NCBI RefSeq assembly: GCF_000016505.1
Contig: NC_009706.1
Location: 3,348,001 to 3,412,000, forward strand
Direction of reading: 5' to 3'
Length of the DNA stretch: 64,000 nt
DNA from: Clostridium kluyveri DSM 555
Lineage (GTDB): Bacteria; Bacillota; Clostridia; Clostridiales; Clostridiaceae
Shown here: piece by piece, positions 43,459 to 51,608 of the stretch
Position numbering within the stretch: position 1 is the stretch's first letter
Layout of the letters: the number at the start of each line of letters is the position of its first letter
Program-made: the position numbers and the translations under genes
Notes under the pieces: model-generated
Told to the model about the DNA's origin: nothing
Databases searched by the model: none
Seen by the model: only the letters and a program-made list of their open reading frames with translations

Positions 43459-44511
43459 TTATTTGCCATCCATCAATGTAAAACTGGAATTATCAACATG
43501 AAAATTGCTCTTTAATCCTTCTGTAATATATACTTCTTTATTCTTAGTTACAAATATGGCATCCAATCCCTTTATTGTTTTTACATACTTCATTCCTTTA
43601 TCTACCCCCAAATAAAATATGTTTTTGGTCATAGCATCTGCATCTATGGAAACATTAGTAACTAAAGTAACGCTGGCCAGATTGTTATTCATAGGATACC
43701 CTGTAAATGGGTTTAATATGTGATGATATTTTTTACCGTTTTTTTCTAAATACCTTTCATATATACCCGAAGTAACTATAGTTTTATTAGTAACTTCTAT
43801 AGTTCCCATTTCTTCTCCAGTGTCTTCAAAAGGATTCTGTATTCCTATCTTCCAGGGATTGCCATTCACATTATTATTTATGACAATTACATTTCCCCCT
43901 AAATTTATAATAGCATGTTTAACTCCTTCTTCTTTTAATATTCTGGCAGCTTCATCTGCTGAATATCCTTTAGCTATTCCCCCTAAATCTAAAGACATGC
44001 CTGGTCTAGCCAGCATTACTTTATGGCTTTTTTCATCTAATATAAGCTCCTTATAGTTTACTAATGCTTTTTTTTCATTAATTTCCTGCTGAGAGGGAAC
44101 TTTGGCATGCTCTGTACCTATTCCCCAAAGTTTTACCAGAGGCCCAATAGTTATGTCAAAAGCTCCTGATGATTTCTCTGAATAGTACTTCCCTTTTTCT
44201 AGAACATAAAAAGTATCCTCTGATACTTTAACAAAATTTTTCCCTGCTGAATCTGCTACTGCATCTAATTCCGTACCAGATTTATTCACACTCATCTTAT
44301 TCTCAATTTCTTTAATTCTATTAAAAGCTTTATCTATAACTGTATCCTTTTTATCATCATAGACAGTTATAGTACATATAGTACCCAACATGTATTCGGT
44401 TTTTGAAATAGGATCCACAGAAGAATAATTATTTACACATGAGCATAAAAAAATTACACAGACCACTATAATTGCAGTAAGAGCCATATATTTATTTCTT
44501 TTATAGGTCAT
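43459..44511 (-). CDS. apbE: FAD:protein FMN transferase, lipoprotein
   Basis: 350 residues. ApbE attaches FMN through a phosphoester bond to Thr of exported redox proteins such as RnfG/RnfD. The N-terminus is a lipoprotein signal (ALTAIIVVCVIFLCSC, Cys 25). ApbE core: EYMLGTICTITVYDDKKD, GPLVKLWGIG, SLDLGGIAKGYSADEAARIL and HHILNPFTGYPMNN with the metal-binding acidic patch. Start ATG 44511 follows AGGGAGATAAATAAAG. No rnf operon is in view; it may act on another flavoprotein. Confidence 0.9.
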   Translation of the reverse strand: MTYKRNKYMALTAIIVVCVIFLCSCVNNYSSVDPISKTEYMLGTICTITVYDDKKDTVIDKAFNRIKEIENKMSVNKSGTELDAVADSAGKNFVKVSEDTFYVLEKGKYYSEKSSGAFDITIGPLVKLWGIGTEHAKVPSQQEINEKKALVNYKELILDEKSHKVMLARPGMSLDLGGIAKGYSADEAARILKEEGVKHAIINLGGNVIVINNNVNGNPWKIGIQNPFEDTGEEMGTIEVTNKTIVTSGIYERYLEKNGKKYHHILNPFTGYPMNNNLASVTLVTNVSIDADAMTKNIFYLGVDKGMKYVKTIKGLDAIFVTKNKEVYITEGLKSNFHVDNSSFTLMDGK

Positions 44512-44554
44512 CTTTATTTATCTCCCTTTAATTATCATTTAATGAATTCATAAT

Positions 44555-45313
44555 CTACTTTGTAATTATAACACATAACATAACCATAGTAAGTATTTCT
44601 ACTATTTCATTATTTGCTCCCAGTAAGTCTCCAGTGAGTCCTCCTGCTTTTCTATTACAGAATACATTAAACAAAAATGACATAAATAGCCCTGCAAATA
44701 TTAATATAATCACATATATAAAATTCATATTCATTAAAAAAAACAAAGTAATTACCGTTATAAAAGCAGCCCAGAAAAGTTGCCACTTACCTATATTCTC
44801 TACGAATAAATTTCCAGAACCGGTGCTTTTAGCTGGTTTTCCTATAAAGGCTATAAAGACTATTGAAAATCTGGACATAACAGGTGCAATTATTATTATC
44901 AAAGAAAAGGAGGGTACTATAGAACAAAAAAAACTATATTTTAAAAGTATATCTATTATGATAGCCAAACAAGCATAGGTTCCTATTCTACTATCTTTCA
45001 TAATTTCTATTATTTTGCCCTTCTCCTTAAAAGAAAAAAAACCATCACACATATCCCCCAGGCCATCTACATGCAGTGCACCCGTGAGTACTATACCCGC
45101 TAAAATTACAATAACAATAGAAACATTCAGTGAAAATATAATTATACACAATTTATATATAATCCACTGTATTCCCCCAACTATTACTCCTACAAGGGGC
45201 ATAAAGCTAGCTCCCCTCCTGAAATTTTCTCTACGACAAAGCAAATTTCTATTAACTGGAATTCTAGTTAATAGTTGAAGTATTAAAAAGAAATCATTTA
45301 AAAGTTCTTTCAT
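44555..45313 (-). CDS. cobS: Adenosylcobinamide-GDP ribazoletransferase
   Basis: 252 residues. Joins alpha-ribazole to adenosylcobinamide-GDP in the last steps of vitamin B12 assembly. The family signature GALHVDGLGDMCDGFFSFKE (about residues 75-94) binds metal and substrate; LLTRIPV at the N-terminus and six or seven hydrophobic segments place it in the membrane. It is isolated from other cob genes, but clostridia often scatter them. ATG 45313 follows AAGG-type bases. No cobalamin riboswitch is visible upstream. Confidence 0.9.
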   Translation of the reverse strand: MKELLNDFFLILQLLTRIPVNRNLLCRRENFRRGASFMPLVGVIVGGIQWIIYKLCIIIFSLNVSIVIVILAGIVLTGALHVDGLGDMCDGFFSFKEKGKIIEIMKDSRIGTYACLAIIIDILLKYSFFCSIVPSFSLIIIIAPVMSRFSIVFIAFIGKPAKSTGSGNLFVENIGKWQLFWAAFITVITLFFLMNMNFIYVIILIFAGLFMSFLFNVFCNRKAGGLTGDLLGANNEIVEILTMVMLCVIITK

Positions 45314-45524
45314 AATAATTTACCTTTCCATAATTAATCAAATACTGATATTATTTATTATATTATAACAATGTAGTATATACAAATTTACATATGCTTA
45401 AAATATTTGTGACAAATTATATGATAATTTTACAATTTTGAAAATCATTACTTATGGATTATTTTTGACAAACAATAATTTTTATTATATAATTATAATT
45501 AATATCAGAATGAAGGTGGTGCAT

Positions 45525-45947
45525 ATGAATAACTTAACTTCTATATTTAAAGAAAAAAAATTGAAACTTACTCCTCAGAGAATTGCAGTATATAAGTACC
45601 TACAATCTACCAAGGAACATCCTTCTGCTGAAACTATATATAAGACCCTGCAAGTAGATTATCCTACTATGAGCCTGGCAACTATATATAAAGCGTTAAA
45701 AACATTAGTTGAAGTAAATTTAATCCAGGAAATCAATGTAGGTGAAGGGAACTTCAGATATGATGGAAATACTTCCCCTCACTCGCATATACAGTGCTTA
45801 CACTGCGGAAAAGTCAATGATGTAGAAGGAGTTTGCTTTACAAGCTTAAATGACAAAATTAAGGACTGTGTTGATTATGAGGTAATAAGCAACCAAGTTT
45901 ATTTTTATGGAATATGTAAAGATTGCCTCAAAAATAAAACCCATTAA
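45525..45947 (+). CDS. perR: PerR/Fur-family peroxide regulator
   Basis: 140 residues. Winged-helix repressor that senses peroxide by iron-catalysed His oxidation. Winged helix: KKLKLTPQRIAVYKYLQSTK, EHPSAETIYKTLQ (His ligand), SLATIYKALKTLVE. Metal sites: DGNTSPHSHIQC and two structural CxxC pairs (CLHCG, CKDC). ATG 45525 behind AAGGTGGTG; the frame runs upstream but without a site. Just before it lies TTATATAATTATAATTAA, which resembles a PerR box, suggesting autoregulation. In anaerobes it controls rubrerythrin and flavodiiron genes. Confidence 0.85.
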   Translation: MNNLTSIFKEKKLKLTPQRIAVYKYLQSTKEHPSAETIYKTLQVDYPTMSLATIYKALKTLVEVNLIQEINVGEGNFRYDGNTSPHSHIQCLHCGKVNDVEGVCFTSLNDKIKDCVDYEVISNQVYFYGICKDCLKNKTH

Positions 45948-45966
45948 TAAGTTGGTTGAGATTGCT

Positions 45967-46016
45967 AAAGGCAGTTACTGTTTTAAACGAATACAAGTAA
46001 CTGCCTACCTTTATTT
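45967..46016 (+). terminator. Terminator after perR
   Basis: GGCAGTTACT ... AGTAACTGCC (10-bp stem) followed by TACCTTTATTTT. Confidence 0.75.
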
Positions 46017-46082
46017 TAGAACTCTATTTCAATCCCCCTCTTAAAGTGGAGATAATAATTGTTCTGCCTTTTTTCATAACTT

Positions 46083-47309
46083 CTAATAAGATTCATCCAC
46101 TACCTCATTCCATTCATTATCAGTATATTTTCCTGAAAGCATACTATCTATTTTAGAAGATATATTATTTGTGAAATTTTCCGGTATATTATATATAAAA
46201 CTAATATTATCTTCTGTACTATTTTGTAAATGCCCTATTACAGTCTTTTTAATTCCTTCCTTAGAAGTATTGGCATTTTTATTAGCTGTTACAAATCCTT
46301 TTTTAGATAACTTTTTTTGCACATCATCACTAAATATATACTTTACAAATTCATCTGTTATATCTCTATTTTCACTATTCATAGGAATACTTATTATAGC
46401 ATCTGACATAACGGGAACTTTTAATCTATTCTTGCCTTCTAAATCATAAGACTTCAAACATTCTATATTGGAATTGTCAAACTTATTTGCATAATAAGAA
46501 GAAGTAATAAGCATAGGAATATTATTTCTGTTAATTTTTTCTATGGTACTCTCATTTCCTATTTCAAAAGTATCTTTATTTACGTATCCACCTTTTACTA
46601 AATTCTCTAAAATATCAAAACTCTTCTGAACCTGATTTAATTGTTTATATTCCGAAGCACTACTATCATATATATTTTCAAGCTTTCTCATTGGAATCAT
46701 GTTATTCAATATTATAGAAAATATGATATTATTTATATCCATTCCTTCATTTAATACCACAGGTACTCTCTGGGATGAAGAATTAAGAACTTTTAAAATC
46801 CCCTCCACCTCACTTATTGTACTTGGTACCTTTAAATTTAATTTATTAAGTGCTTCTTTATTAAATATTATTTCTATTGTATAGGGAATCATAGAAATTC
46901 CATAATATCTATCATTAAATCGACCATAGGATTTTGCCACAGTATAATACCTACCACTTAAATTATTTTCTTCATATAAATCCCGCATATCAGCTAAAAG
47001 GCTTTTTCTAACTAGTTTCAACATATCATTTCTAGAAGTAAATACAACATCTATATCTTTACTTTCATTTATATCCTCTTCTATTTTACTGCCTATGGCA
47101 TTATTTATATTAAGTTGAACTTTAGGATTTTCCTTCTTATATTCATCTGTTAAGAATTTTATTATATTTAAGGATTCCTTATCTTTTACACCTATATATA
47201 AATTTATCTGCTTATTTTTTAAAGATTCTTCTTTTCTACCACAGGCATATAAATTAAATGCACATATTATAATTAATAGAATTGCTATACTCTTACTCTT
47301 ATAAACCAT
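46083..47309 (-). CDS. Extracellular solute-binding lipoprotein, family 1
   Basis: About 408 residues. Signal KSIAILLIIICAFNLYAC with lipobox Cys; then INLYIGVKDKESLNIIKFLT, a family-1 (sugar/oligosaccharide) binding fold with YGISMIPYTIEIIFNKEALN hinge. ATG 47309 behind GAGGGAAGAT is preferred over ATG 47357. No permease or ATPase gene is near, so the partner transporter is elsewhere or the protein has another surface role. Divergent from the FG-GAP-like gene. Confidence 0.75.
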   Translation of the reverse strand: MVYKSKSIAILLIIICAFNLYACGRKEESLKNKQINLYIGVKDKESLNIIKFLTDEYKKENPKVQLNINNAIGSKIEEDINESKDIDVVFTSRNDMLKLVRKSLLADMRDLYEENNLSGRYYTVAKSYGRFNDRYYGISMIPYTIEIIFNKEALNKLNLKVPSTISEVEGILKVLNSSSQRVPVVLNEGMDINNIIFSIILNNMIPMRKLENIYDSSASEYKQLNQVQKSFDILENLVKGGYVNKDTFEIGNESTIEKINRNNIPMLITSSYYANKFDNSNIECLKSYDLEGKNRLKVPVMSDAIISIPMNSENRDITDEFVKYIFSDDVQKKLSKKGFVTANKNANTSKEGIKKTVIGHLQNSTEDNISFIYNIPENFTNNISSKIDSMLSGKYTDNEWNEVVDESY

Positions 47310-47434
47310 ATCTTCCCTCATCTCACTTTTTAATAAGATACAGATCAAATTAAACATTAATATTCTACAAATTTATTTTATACATAATAATTAAATATAT
47401 AATACATTCATATAATTAAATGGAGGTGAAATTC

Positions 47435-48373
47435 ATGAAATTCAGGGTACTATTTCTAAAAAAGACACATATATATCTTGTAATATTAATATTGTTACTT
47501 ATAATATTATTTATACTTTTTATAACATCCAAAGCCTCTCCTACATCCAACACTATTTCCAATAATAAAAATATAAAGGCTGATTTTAATGGAGACGGAA
47601 AGGAAGATATATTGTCTGTTACCCGAGTAGATGACAATTACTTAATGGAAGTAACAATTAACAATAAAACCTTTAGTTTTAAAACAGATGAAAATTCTCC
47701 TATAATTGAAACTTATTCTCCCTATTGGCCCATAAGAGTTACTCTTATGGACATATCCAGAAATAAGGTTCCAGAAATATTTATACAAGGTTCCAAAAAC
47801 AACAAGCCACTGCAGCGTGTTTTTGTATTCCATAATAATAACTTTGACAATATTCTTTCTAATTCTAATGACATATTGGGATTTATAGATTGTAAAAATA
47901 ATAAAACCCCAAAAGTTATATCCGGTAAAATTCAAGGAAATAACATAGCCTTTTCAAATTATATTTTTTTAAATTATAAATTTACAAATTATAGTTATGA
48001 TACCAACAAAACATTTATAGGCAAAGATACTATATATGCATTCATAAAACTTATTGAAGGTCTTCCAGAAAGCGAGTATTATAAGCCAAATAGTATATTT
48101 TCATCCGATATATCTAAAGAGGACATGTCTTTAATAGGAAGGCTTTCTGGAGAAGATAATTCCTATGTATTTCAAGACGCTTTATTTAAGGAAAATAAAT
48201 GTGATAATAAAGGGGACATATCAGAAATCTGTTGGACACTAAATTTCAGGGGTATATCCAATGCAGATAATAGTATAGTAAAGAATTACACATTGGATTT
48301 AATACTAACCCCAGATAAAAATAGCAAAGATAATTATTACTTTAAAATTGCTTCCATATGCAAACAAAGGTAA
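47435..48373 (+). CDS. Membrane-anchored FG-GAP/VCBS-like protein
   Basis: 312 residues. One N-terminal span (YLVILILLLIILFILFI) anchors a soluble outer domain. IKADFNGDGKEDILSVTRVD is an FG-GAP/dockerin-type calcium loop, and YWPIRVTLMDISRNKVPEIF looks like a second blade. Such repeats bind ligands on cell surfaces. ATG 47435 behind GGAGGTGAAATTC is chosen; ATG 47420 overlaps that site. Specific role unknown. Confidence 0.7.
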   Translation: MKFRVLFLKKTHIYLVILILLLIILFILFITSKASPTSNTISNNKNIKADFNGDGKEDILSVTRVDDNYLMEVTINNKTFSFKTDENSPIIETYSPYWPIRVTLMDISRNKVPEIFIQGSKNNKPLQRVFVFHNNNFDNILSNSNDILGFIDCKNNKTPKVISGKIQGNNIAFSNYIFLNYKFTNYSYDTNKTFIGKDTIYAFIKLIEGLPESEYYKPNSIFSSDISKEDMSLIGRLSGEDNSYVFQDALFKENKCDNKGDISEICWTLNFRGISNADNSIVKNYTLDLILTPDKNSKDNYYFKIASICKQR

Positions 48374-48478
48374 AAAATAAAAGGGACCGTTTAACGCGGT
48401 CCCAAGGGGGATGGGGGGTTATTACATCAAATAAAACTTGTTATCTGATGTAAAGGAGAATTATATCTCCAATTACAT
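48371..48478 (-). ncRNA. Candidate C-rich small RNA with terminator
   Basis: On the minus strand, a TATTATAAT-like -10 box near 48,481-48,489 is followed by hairpin GGAGATATAATTCTCC, a longer hairpin TTACATCA ... TGATGTAA, an unpaired CCCCCCATCCCCC segment, and a GGGACCG ... CGGTCCC hairpin with TTTTATTTTTTA. This is a plausible ~100-nt transcript with an exposed anti-Shine-Dalgarno-like C-run. It may instead be the 3' end of the WYL regulator mRNA. Confidence 0.5.
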
Positions 48479-48518
48479 TTATTATAATATCCAAATAGGA
48501 ATAAAGTATTCACATAAA

Positions 48519-49481
48519 TTAAAAATTATAATATTTTTTATACAATTCTTCTACTTCTAATTTAATATTTTCTCTTAGTACCTTAGGCTCAATTACCTCT
48601 GCATTTTTTCCGAAACCCAGTATCCACTGTTTTACATCTTTAATATCATCTACGTATAAGCTAAAGAGTATACTTCCTCCCTGTAATTCATCTATAATCT
48701 GATTTGCATGCCATTTGGTATGTTGAATAAAACTGGCTATTTCCTTATCAAATCTTATTACTATTTTTATTTTATCTCCAACAAATAATCCCCAATGATT
48801 ATCTAAATAATCTTTTAAAGAAAAAGTACGCGGCCTCATATAAATATTATTGCTTACTTTCAAACTTTTTATCCTATTCAGTTGAAAATTCTCCACATTA
48901 TCCTTCATATGGCAATATCCTATTATATGCCAGGCACCTTCTTTAAATATTAAATCATAAGGATCCACTTTTCTCATAGTCAGGTCATTTTTATTTATAG
49001 AAAAATAATTTATATTTAAACTTCGTCCCCTACTCATAGAAAAATTGATTTCATATATCTTATGCTCTAAATTTTCCACATTACCTATGGAATCTATGGA
49101 AAAGCCTCCTGTATTATCTATTCTATCTAAATTCATATTTTTATTTATATGTAAACTCTTTATTTTGTGAACGGCACTTTTTAAATCCTTTTCATATATA
49201 AACCCTATTTTCTCGGTAAAGGTTTGAGAAGCCATAAGTAGAGCTTTAAGTTCTTCCTCGTTTAAATCTGCAGATTTCATATAAAAACTCTTATCTATGT
49301 AAAATCCTCCATACCTCCCTTTCCTGGTATGAACCGGTATATTAGCTTTATTCAAACTATTTATATATCTATATATAGTTTTCTTATCCACCTTTAACAT
49401 TTCAGATAATTCTGAGGCTGTAGTTAATTCTTTATACTGTAATATTATTATCATTTCTAATAAGTTAGAAATTTTAGACAT
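48519..49481 (-). CDS. HTH and WYL-domain transcription regulator
   Basis: 320 residues. N-terminal HTH_11/DeoR-like domain (KISNLLEMIIILQYKELTTA, MLKVDKKTIYRYINSLNKAN) and C-terminal WYL domain (RSLNINYFSINKNDLTMRKV, PYDLIFKEGAWHIIGYCHMK) that senses a ligand or nucleic acid. ATG 49481 behind GGAGGTAAAATGC is chosen over ATG 49508. Single gene with its own promoter area; its target is not visible nearby. Confidence 0.85.
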   Translation of the reverse strand: MSKISNLLEMIIILQYKELTTASELSEMLKVDKKTIYRYINSLNKANIPVHTRKGRYGGFYIDKSFYMKSADLNEEELKALLMASQTFTEKIGFIYEKDLKSAVHKIKSLHINKNMNLDRIDNTGGFSIDSIGNVENLEHKIYEINFSMSRGRSLNINYFSINKNDLTMRKVDPYDLIFKEGAWHIIGYCHMKDNVENFQLNRIKSLKVSNNIYMRPRTFSLKDYLDNHWGLFVGDKIKIVIRFDKEIASFIQHTKWHANQIIDELQGGSILFSLYVDDIKDVKQWILGFGKNAEVIEPKVLRENIKLEVEELYKKYYNF

Positions 49482-49742
49482 GCATTTTACCTCCAGTGTA
49501 AATATCATAATACCTAATATATATCGTCATTTTCTATATTTTTTTTAGTGTATTTTTATATAAAATTAAAATTTGTATTATTTAAAACAATTTATTTAGA
49601 TATCTATAATTTTAGTACATACCTTACTTTCTGTATCAAATTTTCCGCTTAGGAATAGTATATAGTATAATTAAGTCTACATTGTCTAATATCTTCTTAA
49701 TAAATTTTATTAAATTTCTACTTAGAATAAGGGGTGAATGTA

Positions 49743-50123
49743 ATGTCAAAACACCGTCGCAAAAATTATGATACAGGCTTTAATTTAGGTGATATTTTAA
49801 GAAATATAGATATTACTCAACTTATGTCCATATTATCCGTTTTAGGCGGGGGTAACAATAATTTATCTAAAGATAAATTGAGTTCAATGCTGAATAATTT
49901 GGATCTAGGAGATATATCTAATGCAGCTAGTAAATCTGGATTTAACGAATCTAATATAAAGTCTCAACTTGCTGCACTTGAAAATAGATTATCTAAAATA
50001 GAAAATGGAAGTTCTACAAAAGAACAATTGCTAAATACGATAAAAGAACTCCAGAACTCTCCTAACGCAGCAAAAATGTTAAATGATCTTATGAATTCCA
50101 ACTTTAAAAATTCTGATCAATAA
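49743..50123 (+). CDS. Hypothetical protein, 126 aa
   Basis: Not recognised. Basic N-terminus (MSKHRRKNYDTG), glycine/asparagine-rich middle (VLGGGNNNLSKDKLSSML) and a C-terminal coiled helix (QLAALENRLSKIENGSS). No signal peptide or membrane segment. ATG 49743 behind AAGGGGTG. It could be a small structural or spore protein; only composition supports this. Followed by a clear terminator. Confidence 0.6.
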   Translation: MSKHRRKNYDTGFNLGDILRNIDITQLMSILSVLGGGNNNLSKDKLSSMLNNLDLGDISNAASKSGFNESNIKSQLAALENRLSKIENGSSTKEQLLNTIKELQNSPNAAKMLNDLMNSNFKNSDQ

Positions 50124-50160
50124 ATTTTTAATTAAAGGTAAATTAAAAATGAATTAAATA

Positions 50161-50205
50161 AAAAATACTATCAAGATTAATTAATAAGTCCTGATAGTAT
50201 TTTTA
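50161..50205. terminator. Terminator between convergent genes
   Basis: AAAAATACTATCA ... TGATAGTATTTTT, stem of 13 bp, T-run on the plus strand. Confidence 0.8.
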
Positions 50206-50223
50206 TTCTAACAATAGTGTAAA

Positions 50224-50925
50224 TTACATAAATTTTAGTTTTTCTGTCAAAAGTGCCGCTATGGTTATAGAATTAAATACAAAGTGATTAAATACTGCGT
50301 ACCAGTATCCTTTTTTATTCATTAAATAACAATTATACAAACCAACCCACAGTATTACTGCAAATGCATTTAAACTGAAGTGAATTAACGCAAATATGGC
50401 ACTGCTTAAAAATGCAGCCAAATACACTCCCATTCTCCCAGAAAATATCTTTTTAAACAAAAACCATCGAAATACGAATTCTTCAAGTACAGGTGCGAAA
50501 ATTATAACTATAGGTATCATTATTAAAAATTTTTTCAGCGGCATATTTACCATATTAGTTACTATTTCCTGATGCTTTAACTCAACTTTAAAATTAGAAA
50601 GTATAATAGTTTGAACTGTAGATACACCAATACTTACTATATAAAATATAATTGTCAAATTTAATGCCTTAATAAATTTGAAATTTTTTATATCAAATTC
50701 ATTAAATTCACCAGTATATTTTATATACCTTATATTTAAAAGTACAAATATGAAAGGAATAAAATTTTCCACAAATATGGAACTAACTATATATAATATT
50801 CCAATTAATGCAAGAAGTAAATTACTTCTCCTTCTTTCCCTCCAAAACTTTGCAAATATCAGAAGTGGCGGTATATATACAATTATAAATACAAGGATAT
50901 TCTTTATAATCTCTAATCCAAACAT
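50224..50925 (-). CDS. CPBP-family intramembrane metalloprotease
   Basis: 233 residues, about seven hydrophobic segments. The family motifs are present: EEFVFRWFLFKK (EExxxR, about 155), FALIHFSLNAF (FxxxH) and VFNHFVFNS. These residues coordinate zinc for intramembrane proteolysis (type II CAAX protease-related, ABI). ATG 50925 behind GGAGAAATAACC is chosen over ATG 50958. Members protect against self-made bacteriocins or process prenylated proteins; here no clear neighbour indicates the substrate. Confidence 0.85.
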   Translation of the reverse strand: MFGLEIIKNILVFIIVYIPPLLIFAKFWRERRRSNLLLALIGILYIVSSIFVENFIPFIFVLLNIRYIKYTGEFNEFDIKNFKFIKALNLTIIFYIVSIGVSTVQTIILSNFKVELKHQEIVTNMVNMPLKKFLIMIPIVIIFAPVLEEFVFRWFLFKKIFSGRMGVYLAAFLSSAIFALIHFSLNAFAVILWVGLYNCYLMNKKGYWYAVFNHFVFNSITIAALLTEKLKFM

Positions 50926-51002
50926 GGTTATTTCTCCTTGTGCTATTATTTTAGGCATTTAATAATACCTTGATAACCCATACTTAAATTCATATTAAAT
51001 AT

Positions 51003-51596
51003 TTAGGAATAAAAATCTATTACAGATTCCAATACTTTCAAGAACTCTTCCTTTCCCTGTTTATTAAGGGATGAAAAAGTTAAAATTTCATCTCCAGTTT
51101 CCGGTTTTAAAGTATCCTTTATAATCTTTAAATTTTTGAATAACTGGCTCTTGGATACTTTATCAACCTTAGTAGCAACAATAATGGTATTATAGTTATA
51201 ATACTTTAACCACTTATACATAGTTATGTCATCATTTGTTGGTTTATGCCTACAATCTAAAAGTAGTATTACTCTTTTTAATTCTTCCCTGCCTCTAAGA
51301 TAATCCTCTACTACTTTACCCCAACTCTTTTTCTCTGTTTTAGAAATTTTAGCATATCCATATCCGGGTAAATCTACAAAATAAAATTCATTATTTATTA
51401 AAAAGAAGTTAATCAATCTGGTTTTACCTGGTGTACCACTTACTTTAACCAATTTTTTCCTATTTGTGAGGGCATTTATAAGAGAAGATTTCCCTACATT
51501 TGACCTTCCCACAAATGCTATTTCTATCCTTTTATCTTTAGGATATTGGGATGGATGCACTGCAGAAATTATAAACTCTGCTTGTTTTATTTCCAT
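51003..51596 (-). CDS. ysxC: Ribosome biogenesis GTPase YsxC/EngB
   Basis: 197 residues. Essential GTPase for late 50S assembly. G1 [15 protein letters not shown]3 [12 protein letters not shown]4 ATKVDKV are visible. ATG 51596 lies behind GGTGGGAG, which overlaps the lon stop (TAG); translation is probably coupled to lon. Last gene of the tig-clpP-clpX-lon-ysxC cluster, an order common in Firmicutes. Confidence 0.95.
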   Translation of the reverse strand: MEIKQAEFIISAVHPSQYPKDKRIEIAFVGRSNVGKSSLINALTNRKKLVKVSGTPGKTRLINFFLINNEFYFVDLPGYGYAKISKTEKKSWGKVVEDYLRGREELKRVILLLDCRHKPTNDDITMYKWLKYYNYNTIIVATKVDKVSKSQLFKNLKIIKDTLKPETGDEILTFSSLNKQGKEEFLKVLESVIDFYS

Positions 51597-51608
51597 GAAT
51601 ACTCCCAC

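Noticed and set aside
44555-45437. Cobalamin riboswitch before cobS
   Set aside because: The upstream stretch is short and AT-rich with none of the B12-box conserved blocks.
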